A stretch of 64,000 bases of DNA from Myxococcota bacterium (GTDB lineage: Bacteria > Myxococcota_A > Polyangia > Polyangiales > Polyangiaceae): assembly GCA_963169915.1 (NCBI GenBank), contig CAUJEM010000019.1, positions 58,732 through 122,731 of the forward strand, given 5' to 3'. A model generated the notes under the pieces. The model made no database searches and had not been told where the DNA came from. It worked only from the letters and a program-made list of their open reading frames with translations. Below are positions 27,710 through 40,180 of this stretch, piece by piece; position 1 is the stretch's first letter, and each line of letters starts with the position of its first letter. A program made the translations under genes and the position numbers.

Positions 27710-29116
27710 CTACTGACAGCCGGCGTTGAAGCGCTCGGTGCCATCCCACGAGCACGAGCCCGCGATGCAGTCGGCGAGGTTGTTCGCGAACGCGCCGCTG
27801 CCATGGTCGAAGACCTTGAACCACCCGCCGTCGTCCCACACGGCCGTGGGCTGCCCGCGCGGCGCGGCGCCGTCCCTGTCGAAGGTCGCGTACCACTCAC
27901 GGATGTTGTTGCAGGTCATCGTGGTGTAACGGCTGCCCCAGCCCACGCCCCACTCTCCAATGTAGACGGGCATCCCCTTGCCGACCTCCCTCGCCCACCG
28001 AGCCATCCGATCCATCGAGGCGTGCTGCTGCTCCGACGTCCAGGGGTCGTCGTAGGAGCCCTGATGGTCCCCGCAGAAGCTCCATGGGACATAGTGATGG
28101 AAGGTCGCCATCACGTAAGGATCATCGCCGCCGCCGACCTCATCGAGGCTCGTCCACACGGCCGGCACCTCCGACGCCATGAACCACTGATTGCCGCCGA
28201 TGAGCACGATCCGCTTCGGGCTCCGCGCGCGCACCTCGGCGTAGGCCAGGCCCGTCATGCGTCGCAGATCTTGCCCGCGCATCGCGGAGCCATCCGTGAG
28301 GTGCGGCTCATTGAGGAACTCGAACATCAGCCGATGACTGCGGCCGCCGAAGATGTCCGCGATGTCGTGCCAGAGCCGCTGGAGCACCGCGGCGCGCGCG
28401 TTGTCCTTGAGGTCGCGCTCGTGGTGAGCATTGATCACCACGTAGAGATCCGGCAGCGACAGCGCGTAGTCCACGACCTGCGCTATCAGCGCGAGGCGCG
28501 GGTGAGCGCGGTCTACGCCGCCGCTCGTGGGGTCTTCGACCAAGCGGCTGCCACCGACGCTCTCGGTCCAGGTGATGGGGACACGGACGTTGCGAAAGCC
28601 CTTGGCGTAGTACCCGTCGATCTTCTTCTTCAAGGCCTCGAAGGAGCGCGAGGCCTGCGCGCTCTCGAAGGCCTGGCCGAGGTTGAACCCACGCCCCATC
28701 GCGGCGGCCGCGCGCGCGGCCGTGAGCGGCTCCTCCGCTGACCCGTCCGGCGCGGCGTCCCCGCTCGCGCCAGCGTCGTCGCCCCCAGCGCCCGCGCCCC
28801 CGTCATGCCCGCCCGCCCCAGCGTCGCCACCAGCGCCTGACGTGCCGCCCACGCCACCGGCGTCGCCCCCGCGGCCCGCGTCGCCCCCGCGGCCGGCGTC
28901 GCCCCCGCGGCCGGCGTCGCCCCCGCGGCCCGCGTCGCCCCCGCGGCCGGCGTCGCCCCCGCGGCCGGCGTGGCCGCCGTTACCCGAGCTCCCTCCCGTC
29001 GCCGCGTCAGCGGCTGCGTCGGGCTGCCCAGACGGCGCGCTGGACCCCTCCGAGCAGGCCGTGATGCAGAGGCCGCTCAGGAGCGCCACGAAGGACGACA
29101 CCGCTCGAGCCCGCAT
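27710..29116 (-). CDS. Secreted glycoside hydrolase family 5-like (cellulase-type) lipoprotein
   Basis: 468 aa from the ATG at 29116; lipobox ITAC after SFVALLSGLC. Residues about 25-125 are a Gly/Asp/Ala linker with six exact GRGGDA hexapeptides. The catalytic (beta/alpha)8 domain begins ARAAAAMGRGFNLGQAFE and shows FRNVRVPITW, INAHHERD, EFLNEPH (general acid, about residue 268) and YIGEWGVGW (nucleophile Glu, about 386). This arrangement is GH5 (clan A). Likely substrates are beta-1,4-glucans or mannans; which one is not decidable. The protein is expected to be tethered to the outer membrane by lipid, with the linker letting the enzyme reach out. Two Cys pairs near the C-terminus may form disulfides. 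Confidence 0.92.
   Translation of the reverse strand: MRARAVSSFVALLSGLCITACSEGSSAPSGQPDAAADAATGGSSGNGGHAGRGGDAGRGGDAGRGGDAGRGGDAGRGGDAGRGGDAGGVGGTSGAGGDAGAGGHDGGAGAGGDDAGASGDAAPDGSAEEPLTAARAAAAMGRGFNLGQAFESAQASRSFEALKKKIDGYYAKGFRNVRVPITWTESVGGSRLVEDPTSGGVDRAHPRLALIAQVVDYALSLPDLYVVINAHHERDLKDNARAAVLQRLWHDIADIFGGRSHRLMFEFLNEPHLTDGSAMRGQDLRRMTGLAYAEVRARSPKRIVLIGGNQWFMASEVPAVWTSLDEVGGGDDPYVMATFHHYVPWSFCGDHQGSYDDPWTSEQQHASMDRMARWAREVGKGMPVYIGEWGVGWGSRYTTMTCNNIREWYATFDRDGAAPRGQPTAVWDDGGWFKVFDHGSGAFANNLADCIAGSCSWDGTERFNAGCQ
28861..28968. repeat. Six tandem 18-bp units inside the GH5 linker
   Basis: Six head-to-tail copies of an 18-bp unit (cgtcgcccccgcggcc plus CG or GG on the + strand), differing only at one position, encode (GRGGDA)6. 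Near-identity at DNA level, including third positions, points to recent slippage or expansion. The copy number is likely to vary between strains. Confidence 0.9.
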
Positions 29117-29215
29117 CACGGCATTGTCGGAGCCCGCGTCCGAGGGTGTCAAGGCCGCGCGACCGAGCGCAACACGCCGAGAACACGGCCGGCCCAGACC
29201 CGAACGCCCAGCGAC

Positions 29216-30058
29216 TCAGCGCGCGCGGCGCCGGAGCGCCAGCGCGGCGAGGCCGAGCGAGGCCACGAGCCCCACGGAGGCGGGCGCCTGCCGCCCCGGC
29301 ACTGTGCAGCCGCAGGCGCCAGGCTTCTCATGGAGGGTGCCCGCGGGCTGCTGGGCCGCAGCCGGCGGCGCGCCCTCCGGCTCCGACTCGGCCTGCGTCG
29401 CGTGCTCCGCCCCCGCGGCTTCGGCGGGCTCCGACGCGCTCTCCGCCGGCTTGGCGGGCGCGCCGTCCTCCACCACGCTGCCCTCGCGGTCCACGGTCTT
29501 CATCTGCTTCTTCTTCGGCGCGTCCCCGGCGCCGAACACCATGGTCCGGCGATCCACGATCTCGTTCTGGCCGTTGAAGACCAGCTTGGTGGGGGTCCCC
29601 ACCACGCGGCCGTCACGCGTGTCGCGGATGGTGACGCGGTACTCGCCGGCCTCGTAGCCGTGGCCGCGCGTCAGCTTGAACGAGAACTTCGTGCGTGACT
29701 GCGCCTGCCCCGTCGACGGATCCAAGAAGCCGACGTCCACGCCCTCGATGAGCGGCTGCTTGTCCACCACCGGCACGCGGCGCTCCTGCACCTTGCCCTC
29801 GGGCGTGTCCCCGTCCACGCGATCCCGCGCGAAGTACGTCACCTGCTGGAACTCGAACTTCATGGGCACGTACGGCACGTCCGGGGCCTTCGGGAGGAAG
29901 ATGGCGACCTCCACCTTCCACGCTTGGTCTTCGCGCTCTTGGATCGTGGTCTGGGTCCACTGCAAGCGGCCGGCGGCCACGGCCACCCCGGTCAAGAGCA
30001 GGACACTCAACGCGGCGAGCAGCGCCCTGAGGCACGACTGGATCTGAGGCTTCATCAT
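29216..30058 (-). CDS. MYXO-CTERM-anchored protein with an N-terminal signal peptide, function unknown
   Basis: 280 aa. N-terminal signal peptide (CLRALLAALSVLLLTGVAVAAG) exports it. The mature N-terminal 150 residues form an all-beta domain of unknown function (WTQTTIQEREDQAWKVEVAI ... YEAGEYRVTIRDTRDG) rich in surface strands. Residues about 185-245 are an Ala/Glu/Pro linker. The C-terminus has the tripartite MYXO-CTERM signal: Cys-containing motif GACGCTVPG, hydrophobic helix (VGLVASLGLAALAL) and the basic RRRAR end. In this family the tail is recognised by a myxosortase-type protease, and the Cys becomes the surface anchor. No such protease gene lies in the window. The gene is divergent from the Cys-rich lipoprotein (about 150 bp). 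Confidence 0.88.
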   Translation of the reverse strand: MMKPQIQSCLRALLAALSVLLLTGVAVAAGRLQWTQTTIQEREDQAWKVEVAIFLPKAPDVPYVPMKFEFQQVTYFARDRVDGDTPEGKVQERRVPVVDKQPLIEGVDVGFLDPSTGQAQSRTKFSFKLTRGHGYEAGEYRVTIRDTRDGRVVGTPTKLVFNGQNEIVDRRTMVFGAGDAPKKKQMKTVDREGSVVEDGAPAKPAESASEPAEAAGAEHATQAESEPEGAPPAAAQQPAGTLHEKPGACGCTVPGRQAPASVGLVASLGLAALALRRRAR

Positions 30059-30211
30059 CTTCGTCTCCGATGTCGGCAGCAGGCTATCACGGGTGCGGTG
30101 CCGATCCTCAGCGGTGAACTCAGTAGAAATTCACCGTCCGAGCGCCACGCTCTCTCGACGGGCGCCGGCGGCGCTTGCTCGGCGAGCGAAGTCGGCGCAC
30201 CCTGCGAGGTC

Positions 30212-30877
30212 ATGGGCCCTCGGTCGCCGGCGCTTTGGACATGGGCGGTGCTCGCTAGCCTCACGGGCTGGCTCGTCGGTTGCTCCGGCGCCAGTGAGGA
30301 GGGCCTCTACCGCGGCGGCGGGGGGCAGGGCGCCGCGGCGGGTGGCGGCGCGGCCGGCGCCCTCCACGCCGGGGCCGGGGGAGCGAGCGGCGCCGGGGCG
30401 GGCGGAGGTACCGAGGACGCCGGCGGGAGCGGGGGCGTGCCGGATGCCACCGCCCCTGACACGGGCGCCGAAGAGGCCGGGGTGCCGGACGCCGAAGCAC
30501 CGGACGCCAGCGCGGAAGCGGGGATCGGCTGCGGCGCCGCGAGCTGCAGCGCGCAGGGGCAGCAGTGTTGCCGCGGGGACAACCGGCCCGCCACCTGCAC
30601 GGCCGTCGGCGCGGACTGCCCCTGCGAGGGCCTCTTGTGCGGCTCACGCACCCTGCGCTGCGACGACCACGAGGACTGCGCCGGGCAGCGCTGCTGCGCG
30701 GAGCGCGACCTGACGAGCATGGCCGTCAACCGCACGGTGTGTCTACCGGCCTGCGTCAGCGACACGCCGGTCGGCGTCAACCGGCGCCCGGTCTGTCGCC
30801 TGAGCGGGCCCCCGTGCGCGCGCGGGCGCTGCGTCGCCGAGCCGGGGCTGGGACCGGGGCTCGGGACCTGCAACTGA
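30212..30877 (+). CDS. Cys-rich lipoprotein with Gly/Ala linker, function unknown
   Basis: 221 aa from the ATG at 30212, preceded by GAGG. The signal peptide ends in LVGC, a textbook lipobox. Residues 25-105 are Gly/Ala/Asp linker (GGGGQGAAAGGGAAG, PDATAPDTG). The C-terminal 115 residues hold about 18 cysteines in a regular spacing (CGAASCSAQGQQCC, CTAVGADCPC, CDDHEDCAGQRCC), resembling the small disulfide-rich domains seen in many myxobacterial lipoproteins. It is expected at the outer surface as a disulfide-braced domain. No enzyme motif is present. Such proteins are common in the order and mostly uncharacterised. Confidence 0.85.
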   Translation: MGPRSPALWTWAVLASLTGWLVGCSGASEEGLYRGGGGQGAAAGGGAAGALHAGAGGASGAGAGGGTEDAGGSGGVPDATAPDTGAEEAGVPDAEAPDASAEAGIGCGAASCSAQGQQCCRGDNRPATCTAVGADCPCEGLLCGSRTLRCDDHEDCAGQRCCAERDLTSMAVNRTVCLPACVSDTPVGVNRRPVCRLSGPPCARGRCVAEPGLGPGLGTCN

Positions 30878-30890
30878 GCCGCGCGCGCGC

Positions 30891-34502
<3,612 letters not shown>

Positions 34503-34621
34503 GGCGGCGCTGGCTTACCACCACTCTCGCCCCGCGCGGGGCGAGACTGCCTCGGCGGCCGTCCGGCGCGACGGCGGGGCAGGTGGGCGCGGCGCCGTGC
34601 CGCGCGGCCGCGCGGCGCGTG

Positions 34622-35605
34622 TCACTTGGCGCCCCGTCGCTGAGCAGCCGCCTTCCGACCCGCGCGACCGCGCGTCGAGTTCGACGGCGGCGCCGACCCT
34701 CCGGCGTCGCTCGGCTCGGCCATCGCGAGGCGACGCGCCGCCTCCGCTGCCGCGCGCACGAGCGGCGCGAGGACCTCGGCCGGACTCGCGTCCTCCTCCC
34801 ACACCGTCGGCGCTCCGAGCTGCCGCAGCACGGCGCCATGGGCGGCGGGCTCGTCGAAGCCGAAGCACAAGGCCGGCAACGGCGCGCGGGGCCTGTCGTA
34901 CTCACCGGCCTTCAGCTTGCCGAGCTTCACTGTCGGGACGTCGAGCGCCACGTCCTCGGGCGTGGCCTTGGATTTTCCCGCCTTCTTCGCCGCCGTCTCG
35001 CCGGCGCCACCGCGCGCCGCGCGCAGCGCGTCGAGCAGTTGGTCCTTGGTCTTTCCACGCAGCTCGAAGAGCAGGAAGGGGTCGCGATCGAGCGCCTCGC
35101 CGAGCACGTAGTGCGTGGCCGCGACGTGCTTGCACGGGTCGCCCCAGTCCGGGCACGAGCAGCTCGTCTTGAGGTCAGCGCGCTGCTGGGGAAACAGGCT
35201 CACGCCGGCCTCCACGAAGGCCTCGTCGATGGTCTGCGGCATCTGCCCGGCGAGGAGCTCCGCCGAGAACTGCGCCTTCTTCGCCAGCCCGTCGATCGCC
35301 TGCGTCCAAGCGGGTGCGCTGAGCTCGGTGAGCTCGATCACGATCTTGTACGGCGTGGCCCGCGAGCCGGTGACCCTGGCCGTGACCTTGCCGCCTTTGA
35401 CGACGAGGTCATGCGCGCGCCCGGCGCGCGCGTAGGTGCGGCCGCGTGCGAGCCGCGCGGAGTCGCCGCGTAGCACGTTCTCGAGCGCCTCGATCCAGCG
35501 CTGGCCCCACCAGGTGGTGCCAGCCTTCTTCATGCGGATGCCGCGCTCGGGCGGCGGCTTCTTCGGCGCGGGCTTGTACCAGCCGTAGTGGCTCCGGCGA
35601 CTCAT
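34622..35605 (-). CDS. SWIM zinc-finger protein, partner of the SNF2 helicase
   Basis: 327 aa. Starts MSRRSHYGWYKPAPKK and contains the SWIM zinc finger SCSCPDWGDPCKHVAATHYVL (CxC-xn-CxH) at about 147-165. N-terminal half has RGIRMKKAGTTWWGQRWIEALE, typical of the bacterial SWIM proteins that accompany SNF2 helicases. The C-terminus is basic with RGRAGRKAAAQRRGAK, probably nucleic-acid binding. SWIM domains bind DNA or proteins. The start overlaps the stop of the SNF2 gene by 4 nt (ATGA), so the two are made together and probably act as one chromatin or DNA-remodelling complex. Confidence 0.92.
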   Translation of the reverse strand: MSRRSHYGWYKPAPKKPPPERGIRMKKAGTTWWGQRWIEALENVLRGDSARLARGRTYARAGRAHDLVVKGGKVTARVTGSRATPYKIVIELTELSAPAWTQAIDGLAKKAQFSAELLAGQMPQTIDEAFVEAGVSLFPQQRADLKTSCSCPDWGDPCKHVAATHYVLGEALDRDPFLLFELRGKTKDQLLDALRAARGGAGETAAKKAGKSKATPEDVALDVPTVKLGKLKAGEYDRPRAPLPALCFGFDEPAAHGAVLRQLGAPTVWEEDASPAEVLAPLVRAAAEAARRLAMAEPSDAGGSAPPSNSTRGRAGRKAAAQRRGAK

Positions 35606-38600
35606 GGGCGCACCTCGCTGCGGGCACGGGCCGAGCGTGCCTTGGTGCGCGTTTTCACCGGTACTGACGAATCACCGTCATCATCGTCACCGTCCGCCAC
35701 GGCTCCCTCGGACAGCGCGAAGAGATCGCGCAGCTCACGGCCATCGAGCTCGGTGATCCACTGCTCGCCCGCGCCGACGACCTTCGAGGCAAGATCGCGC
35801 TTCTGCTCGAGCAAGCGGTCGATCTTCTCCTCGACGGTGCCGGCGCAGATCAGCTTGTGGACCTGCACCGCGCGCTGCTGGCCGATGCGATAGGCGCGGT
35901 CGGTCGCCTGATCTTCGACCGCAGGGTTCCACCAGCGGTCGAAGTGGAAGACGTGGCTCGCCGCGGTGAGGTTGAGTCCGGTGCCGCCCGCCTTCACGGA
36001 GAGCACGAAGATGCGCGGGCCGTGCGGCTCCTCCTGGAAGCGCCGGACCATCTCGTCGCGCGCCTTCTTTGGCGTAGCGCCGTGGAGGGACACGACCTCG
36101 CAGCCGAGGGTCGCGCCGAAGTGCAGGGCGAGCTTGTCGCCCATCTCGCGGAACTGCGTGAAGACCAGCGCCTTGTCGCCCGCGGCCACCGCTTCTTCGA
36201 GCATCTCGGTCGTGCGCGCGAGCTTTCCCGAGCGCTTGGGGAGCGGGCCGCTCTCGCCGAGATACTGGGCTGGGTGGTTGCAGATCTGCTTGGTGAACGT
36301 CAGCAGCGCGAGCACCCGCCCGCGCCGCTCGATGCCGCCCGAGGACTCGATGCGCCGCAGCTCCTCGTCGACCACCGCCTTGTAGAGCGTGGCCTGCTCA
36401 CGCGTGAGCGTGCAGATGACCTTCATCTCGTGCTTCGGAGGCAGGTCCTGGATGATGGTCGGGTCGCTCTTGAGGCGGCGCAGGATGAACGGACCCACGA
36501 TGCGGCGTAGGCGCGCGGCCGCGTCGTCGTTGCCGTAGCGCTCGATGGGCAGCGCGAAGTCCCTGCGAAACGCCTCGAGCGGGCCGAGCAAGCCCGGATT
36601 CGCGAACTCGAGGATCGACCACAGCTCGGCGAGGCGGTTCTCGACGGGCGTGCCGGTGAGGGCGAAGCGGTGGCTCGCCCGCAGGGCCCGTGCAGCGCGC
36701 GCGGTCGCCGAGGAGGCGTTCTTGATGTTCTGCGCCTCGTCGAGCGCGGCGACGGACCAGTCGATGCTCGACAAGAGCTCGGCGTCCCGGCGCAACAGGC
36801 CGTACGTGGTCACGACGAGCGTGCCCGGCTTCTTCGGGATCTCGCTCGCCGACTTCGCGCGCGCGGCGCCGTAGTGACGGACCACGCGGAGTGACGGCGC
36901 GAAGCGCTCGAGCTCTCGCTCCCAGTTGCCGATCACCGAGGTCGGAGCGACGAGCAGCGCCGGTCGCGCGTCGCGGCGGGCTTCGTCCTTGCGCCGCAGG
37001 AGGAAGGCGAGGAGCTGCATCGTCTTGCCGAGGCCCATGTCGTCGGCGAGGCAGGCGCCGAGACCGAGCGAGCCCATGGTGACGAGCCAGTCGAGCCCGC
37101 GCGCTTGATACGGACGAAGCGTCGCCTGGAGCGCCTTGGGTGCGCCAAGCTCCTTGGCTCCACCGCTTCGCAGGCGCTCCACCAGCTCAGCCACGACGCC
37201 CGACGCCTTGACCGCGACCGACATCCCATCCTGTCGCGCCTCGCCGGCGAGCACGGCCTGGATCGCCTCGCGCGCGGGCAGCGTCGATGCACCCCTAACC
37301 AGGCGCCTCTGGATATCGCCGAGCTCGCGCGGATCGATCGCGACCCAGGCGCCGCGGAACTGAACGAGCGGCGCCTTCTGCTTGGCGAGCGCGGCGAGCT
37401 CTCGCCTGGTCAGAGGCTCGTCGCCGATGACCGCCTCCCAATCCACGGCCAGCAGCCCGTCCAGCGCGAGCCCGGCCGCTCCGGTGACGACGCCAGCAAC
37501 CTGCTGCTGGTGACCACCCACGCGCAGCCGCAGCCGGAGGCGCCGCTGACCGGCGGCCGTGAGCTCGCCGGGCACGATGACGCCGAAGCCCGCTTCAGCG
37601 AGCAGGGCCGCGCCGTCCCCAAGGAACGTCCACGCCGTGGCCGGATCGAGCTCCACGGCCTCGGGGCGCGCTCCCTCCAGCGAGCCCGCGAGCGCGGGGA
37701 AGAGCCGCGAGGCACGCCCGAGCGCTTCGAGCAGAGACTCCTGTGGATCGCGGAAGGCGCGCCCGAGCTTCTCGAGGCTGCGCCCCTTCGTCCTCCAGAC
37801 CTCCGAGGCAGGGACGAGCAGGCTCGGATCGTCCGGTGACTGGAGCAGGAAGCGCAGCACGAACGGCTCGCCGTCGTCCACCGGCAGCTCCAGGCGAAAG
37901 CAGGCGCGGAGGCGGTCACGCGCGCCGAGGGCCGGCTCGCTCCAGCGCGCCAGCTCATCCACCACGGAGCGCTCCGCGAACCCATCGGCCTCGAAGCCAC
38001 GCTGCTCGCCGCCGAGCGCGGTGCGCCAGCGATCCGCCCAGGTCGCCGGCGGCGCCGCGCGCGCCGTTCTCGAGCGCGCGGCGGGCGTCGGAGCGCGCGC
38101 TGCGGCGCGCGAGCCGCCAATCGACGGGGCGCCGCGTGCGGTCCGCACCAGCGTGTCGACGATGGCATCGAGGTACGCGCGCACTAGCGCGTCCGGCGCC
38201 CACACGGCGCCCGAACGATCGCCGACGGCCGCGACCGCGTGCGCCGCAGGGGGCATGCTCGCGGCGATCGCCGTGACCTTCGCCGCGTCCTCGCTCCCCG
38301 CGAGGGCGGCGGCCCAGCGCGCCTCGATGCGCCCCCCACGCCGAGAGATCGTCGGCACCACTCGCTCGCGGGCGACGAGCTCCACCGCGAGCTTGCTGGC
38401 CAAGACCCACGTCACCACCGAACCGGGCAGGCCCTCGAGCTCGGCGGCAGGGACGACCACGAGCCTGGCCACGGTGTCGAGCAGGGGGAGCTTGAAGCCC
38501 GCGGTGTCACGGAGGCCTTCGGGGGTGAGGAGCGTGGCAGACCAGGGCTCGCCACCGTGGCCCAGCGTCGGCACCACGCGCGGCGAGGGCTCGGTGCCCC

Positions 38601-38643
38601 AGAGGAACAGGGACTCGACGTCTGGGAGGTATACGAGCGGCAT
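35602..38643 (-). CDS. SNF2/Rad54-family DEAD/DEAH helicase
   Basis: 1013 aa. The C-terminal 500 residues are the SNF2 motor: motif I DDMGLGKTMQLLAFLL, Ia LLVAPTSVIGNWERE, II LDEAQ (DEAQ in place of DEAH), III ALTGTPVENRL, IV KALVFTQFREMG, V VSLHGAT...FVLSVKAGGTGLNLTAA, VI DRAYRIGQQ. The N-terminal 450 residues are a family-specific region found in bacterial SNF2 proteins that travel with SWIM proteins. SNF2 enzymes translocate on double-stranded DNA and remodel protein-DNA complexes; bacterial members include RapA-like and DNA-defence proteins. Coupled with the SWIM gene; an Mrr-type endonuclease lies upstream on the same strand. Confidence 0.94.
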   Translation of the reverse strand: MPLVYLPDVESLFLWGTEPSPRVVPTLGHGGEPWSATLLTPEGLRDTAGFKLPLLDTVARLVVVPAAELEGLPGSVVTWVLASKLAVELVARERVVPTISRRGGRIEARWAAALAGSEDAAKVTAIAASMPPAAHAVAAVGDRSGAVWAPDALVRAYLDAIVDTLVRTARGAPSIGGSRAAARAPTPAARSRTARAAPPATWADRWRTALGGEQRGFEADGFAERSVVDELARWSEPALGARDRLRACFRLELPVDDGEPFVLRFLLQSPDDPSLLVPASEVWRTKGRSLEKLGRAFRDPQESLLEALGRASRLFPALAGSLEGARPEAVELDPATAWTFLGDGAALLAEAGFGVIVPGELTAAGQRRLRLRLRVGGHQQQVAGVVTGAAGLALDGLLAVDWEAVIGDEPLTRRELAALAKQKAPLVQFRGAWVAIDPRELGDIQRRLVRGASTLPAREAIQAVLAGEARQDGMSVAVKASGVVAELVERLRSGGAKELGAPKALQATLRPYQARGLDWLVTMGSLGLGACLADDMGLGKTMQLLAFLLRRKDEARRDARPALLVAPTSVIGNWERELERFAPSLRVVRHYGAARAKSASEIPKKPGTLVVTTYGLLRRDAELLSSIDWSVAALDEAQNIKNASSATARAARALRASHRFALTGTPVENRLAELWSILEFANPGLLGPLEAFRRDFALPIERYGNDDAAARLRRIVGPFILRRLKSDPTIIQDLPPKHEMKVICTLTREQATLYKAVVDEELRRIESSGGIERRGRVLALLTFTKQICNHPAQYLGESGPLPKRSGKLARTTEMLEEAVAAGDKALVFTQFREMGDKLALHFGATLGCEVVSLHGATPKKARDEMVRRFQEEPHGPRIFVLSVKAGGTGLNLTAASHVFHFDRWWNPAVEDQATDRAYRIGQQRAVQVHKLICAGTVEEKIDRLLEQKRDLASKVVGAGEQWITELDGRELRDLFALSEGAVADGDDDDGDSSVPVKTRTKARSARARSEVRP

Positions 38644-38695
38644 CGGCCGCCCCCTTCATGCCACAGAGTGCCCGATCTAGGGGGAGCGACGGCGC

Positions 38696-38917
38696 GTGAA
38701 GCCCGAGACTCAGGCAGCGCAGCTCCCCGCGACGCGGCAGCTCGGGCACCCCTTGGCGGTCTGGTGGGAGCGCGCGGGCCTCGAGCATCCAGTGAGCCTG
38801 CCCACGCTGCGGCACTCGGCGATCTCGCGCACCTAGTCCAGCGCCAAGGGAGTTCGCCCGGCCCGGCGCCGCGCGCGGCATCGGAGCGTCATGACGACGA
38901 GGGTGGACACGCACCCC
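38696..38917 (+). pseudogene. Decayed C-terminal fragment of a tyrosine recombinase (phage/ICE integrase)
   Basis: One + frame reads WWERAGLEHPVSLPTLRHSAISRT, stop (TAG at 38834), then continues to ARHRSVMTTRVDTHP. The two blocks LRHS and HRS are the second and third catalytic boxes of tyrosine recombinases (consensus LRHSFATH ... LGHRSVxTTxxYTH). The spacing between LRHS and HRS is exactly 20 residues, the value usual in the family, although an in-frame stop interrupts it. The nucleophile Tyr is replaced by Asp (VDTHP where VYTH is expected). N-terminal domains are absent: the frame is closed by another stop upstream. This is a remnant, not a gene, and marks a past integration beside the Mrr endonuclease. 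Confidence 0.6.
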
Positions 38918-39012
38918 AGTGACGGCGCCCGCGCGCTCCGCGAGACCCGCGACCATCACGCTCCTCTTCCAGGCGCCGGCTGACGCCAGCCACCGGGGCC
39001 GAGCGCAGGCCC

Positions 39013-39930
39013 TCACGCCTCGGGCTCGAAGTAGTCGCTGTCGACCTTCGGCACGCGCAGCGTCCGGTGGCTGACGCCGACGCCGTGCTCGGTCATCAGC
39101 TCCGCGAGGCGCCGGCCATCGACGAGCACGAGCGAGCCCATCCGTACCTTCTCGGCGGTCGCGTGCGCGTCGGCGGTGAACTTCGAGGTCGTGAGCAGCA
39201 CGCCCTTGTCCGCGCCGCGCGTCGTGAGCGCGCCGATGAAGTCTCGCACGACGGCGCCGCCCACGGGCTGCTGCCAGCGCTTGGCCTGAACGTAGACCTT
39301 CTGCAGACCAAGGCGGTCGAGCGAGATGATGCCGTCGATGCCGTCGATGCCGCCGTCGCCAGAGCCGCCGACGGCCTGCAGCTCCTGGCGGCTCAGGCCG
39401 TAGCCCATGGCGTGCAGCAGATCGAGCACGAGCCGCTCGAAGAAGCCTGGCGTCTCACGGCCGATGAGCTCGAGCAGCTCCGAAGCCACGCTGTCGCGGA
39501 TCTCACGGAGCGCGAGATCGATGCGGTCCTCGGGCGTCGCGACGTCGCTCGCCTCGCGCGCGACCTCGTGGACGGGCCTCCCGCTGACGTCCTCCTCGTC
39601 ATAGGCGCGGGCCAGCTTCACCACGAGCTCGTCCGGGAGGCCCTGAGGATGTTCCTTCGCCAGGGCCAGCCCCTGCGGCGTGATCTGCCAGACGCCGCGC
39701 TGCACCGACTGCGAGAGCCCTGCGCGCTTGAGCCGGTCGTGCGCCCAGCCGTTGCGGTTGGCGTAGACGACCTGAACGCCGCTCGGCACGCGCTCGGCGC
39801 GATCCTCTCCGGTCAGCTCGAGCGCATCGGCGACCGCTTCGCGGGCTTCACGCGCGCGCACGGGCGTGCCTCGCTCGGCGAGCACTCGGAGCAGCGGCGC
39901 GATGAAGCGGTCGAAAGACGGAACGGACAT
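39013..39930 (-). CDS. mrr: Mrr-type restriction endonuclease
   Basis: 305 aa with the two-domain Mrr layout. N-terminal winged-helix domain (about 1-110: FDRFIAPLLRVLAERG ... SVQRGVWQITPQGLALA) and a C-terminal PD-(D/E)xK nuclease domain: FFERLVLDLLHAMGYG, the acidic metal site GGSGDGGIDGI (D-G-x-I-D) and VYVQAKRW (QxK), then GGAVVRDFIGAL. Mrr proteins are type IV restriction enzymes that cut DNA carrying modified bases and also respond to high pressure in E. coli. It lies 369 bp upstream of the SNF2-SWIM pair on the same strand, next to an integrase remnant, so a mobile defence cluster is possible. All key nuclease residues are intact. Confidence 0.93.
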   Translation of the reverse strand: MSVPSFDRFIAPLLRVLAERGTPVRAREAREAVADALELTGEDRAERVPSGVQVVYANRNGWAHDRLKRAGLSQSVQRGVWQITPQGLALAKEHPQGLPDELVVKLARAYDEEDVSGRPVHEVAREASDVATPEDRIDLALREIRDSVASELLELIGRETPGFFERLVLDLLHAMGYGLSRQELQAVGGSGDGGIDGIDGIISLDRLGLQKVYVQAKRWQQPVGGAVVRDFIGALTTRGADKGVLLTTSKFTADAHATAEKVRMGSLVLVDGRRLAELMTEHGVGVSHRTLRVPKVDSDYFEPEA

Positions 39931-40180
39931 GGCGCTGCGACGAATCTCATGAAGTTCACACGTGCGTCAATGACGCCAACGCCGCGACGACCGCGCCCAG
40001 GGCGCGCGCGGACCGGTCCCGCAGCGCCGGTCCGCTGCTGGGCCAGGGCCGCCCCGAGGCGACCAGCAGCTCAGCGCGCCGGGAGAGCTGCGTCAGCGGG
40101 GAGCCCACGCCACGCCGGGGTCTGCCTTGCGCCCCTCGTCCTCGGGCGGCTACGCTGCGCGCCCCGGAGAGCCACACCCC

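Noticed and set aside
28861..28968. CRISPR-like or origin-iteron repeat
   Set aside because: 18-bp units are contiguous and code for (GRGGDA)n inside a lipoprotein linker; no replication gene nearby.
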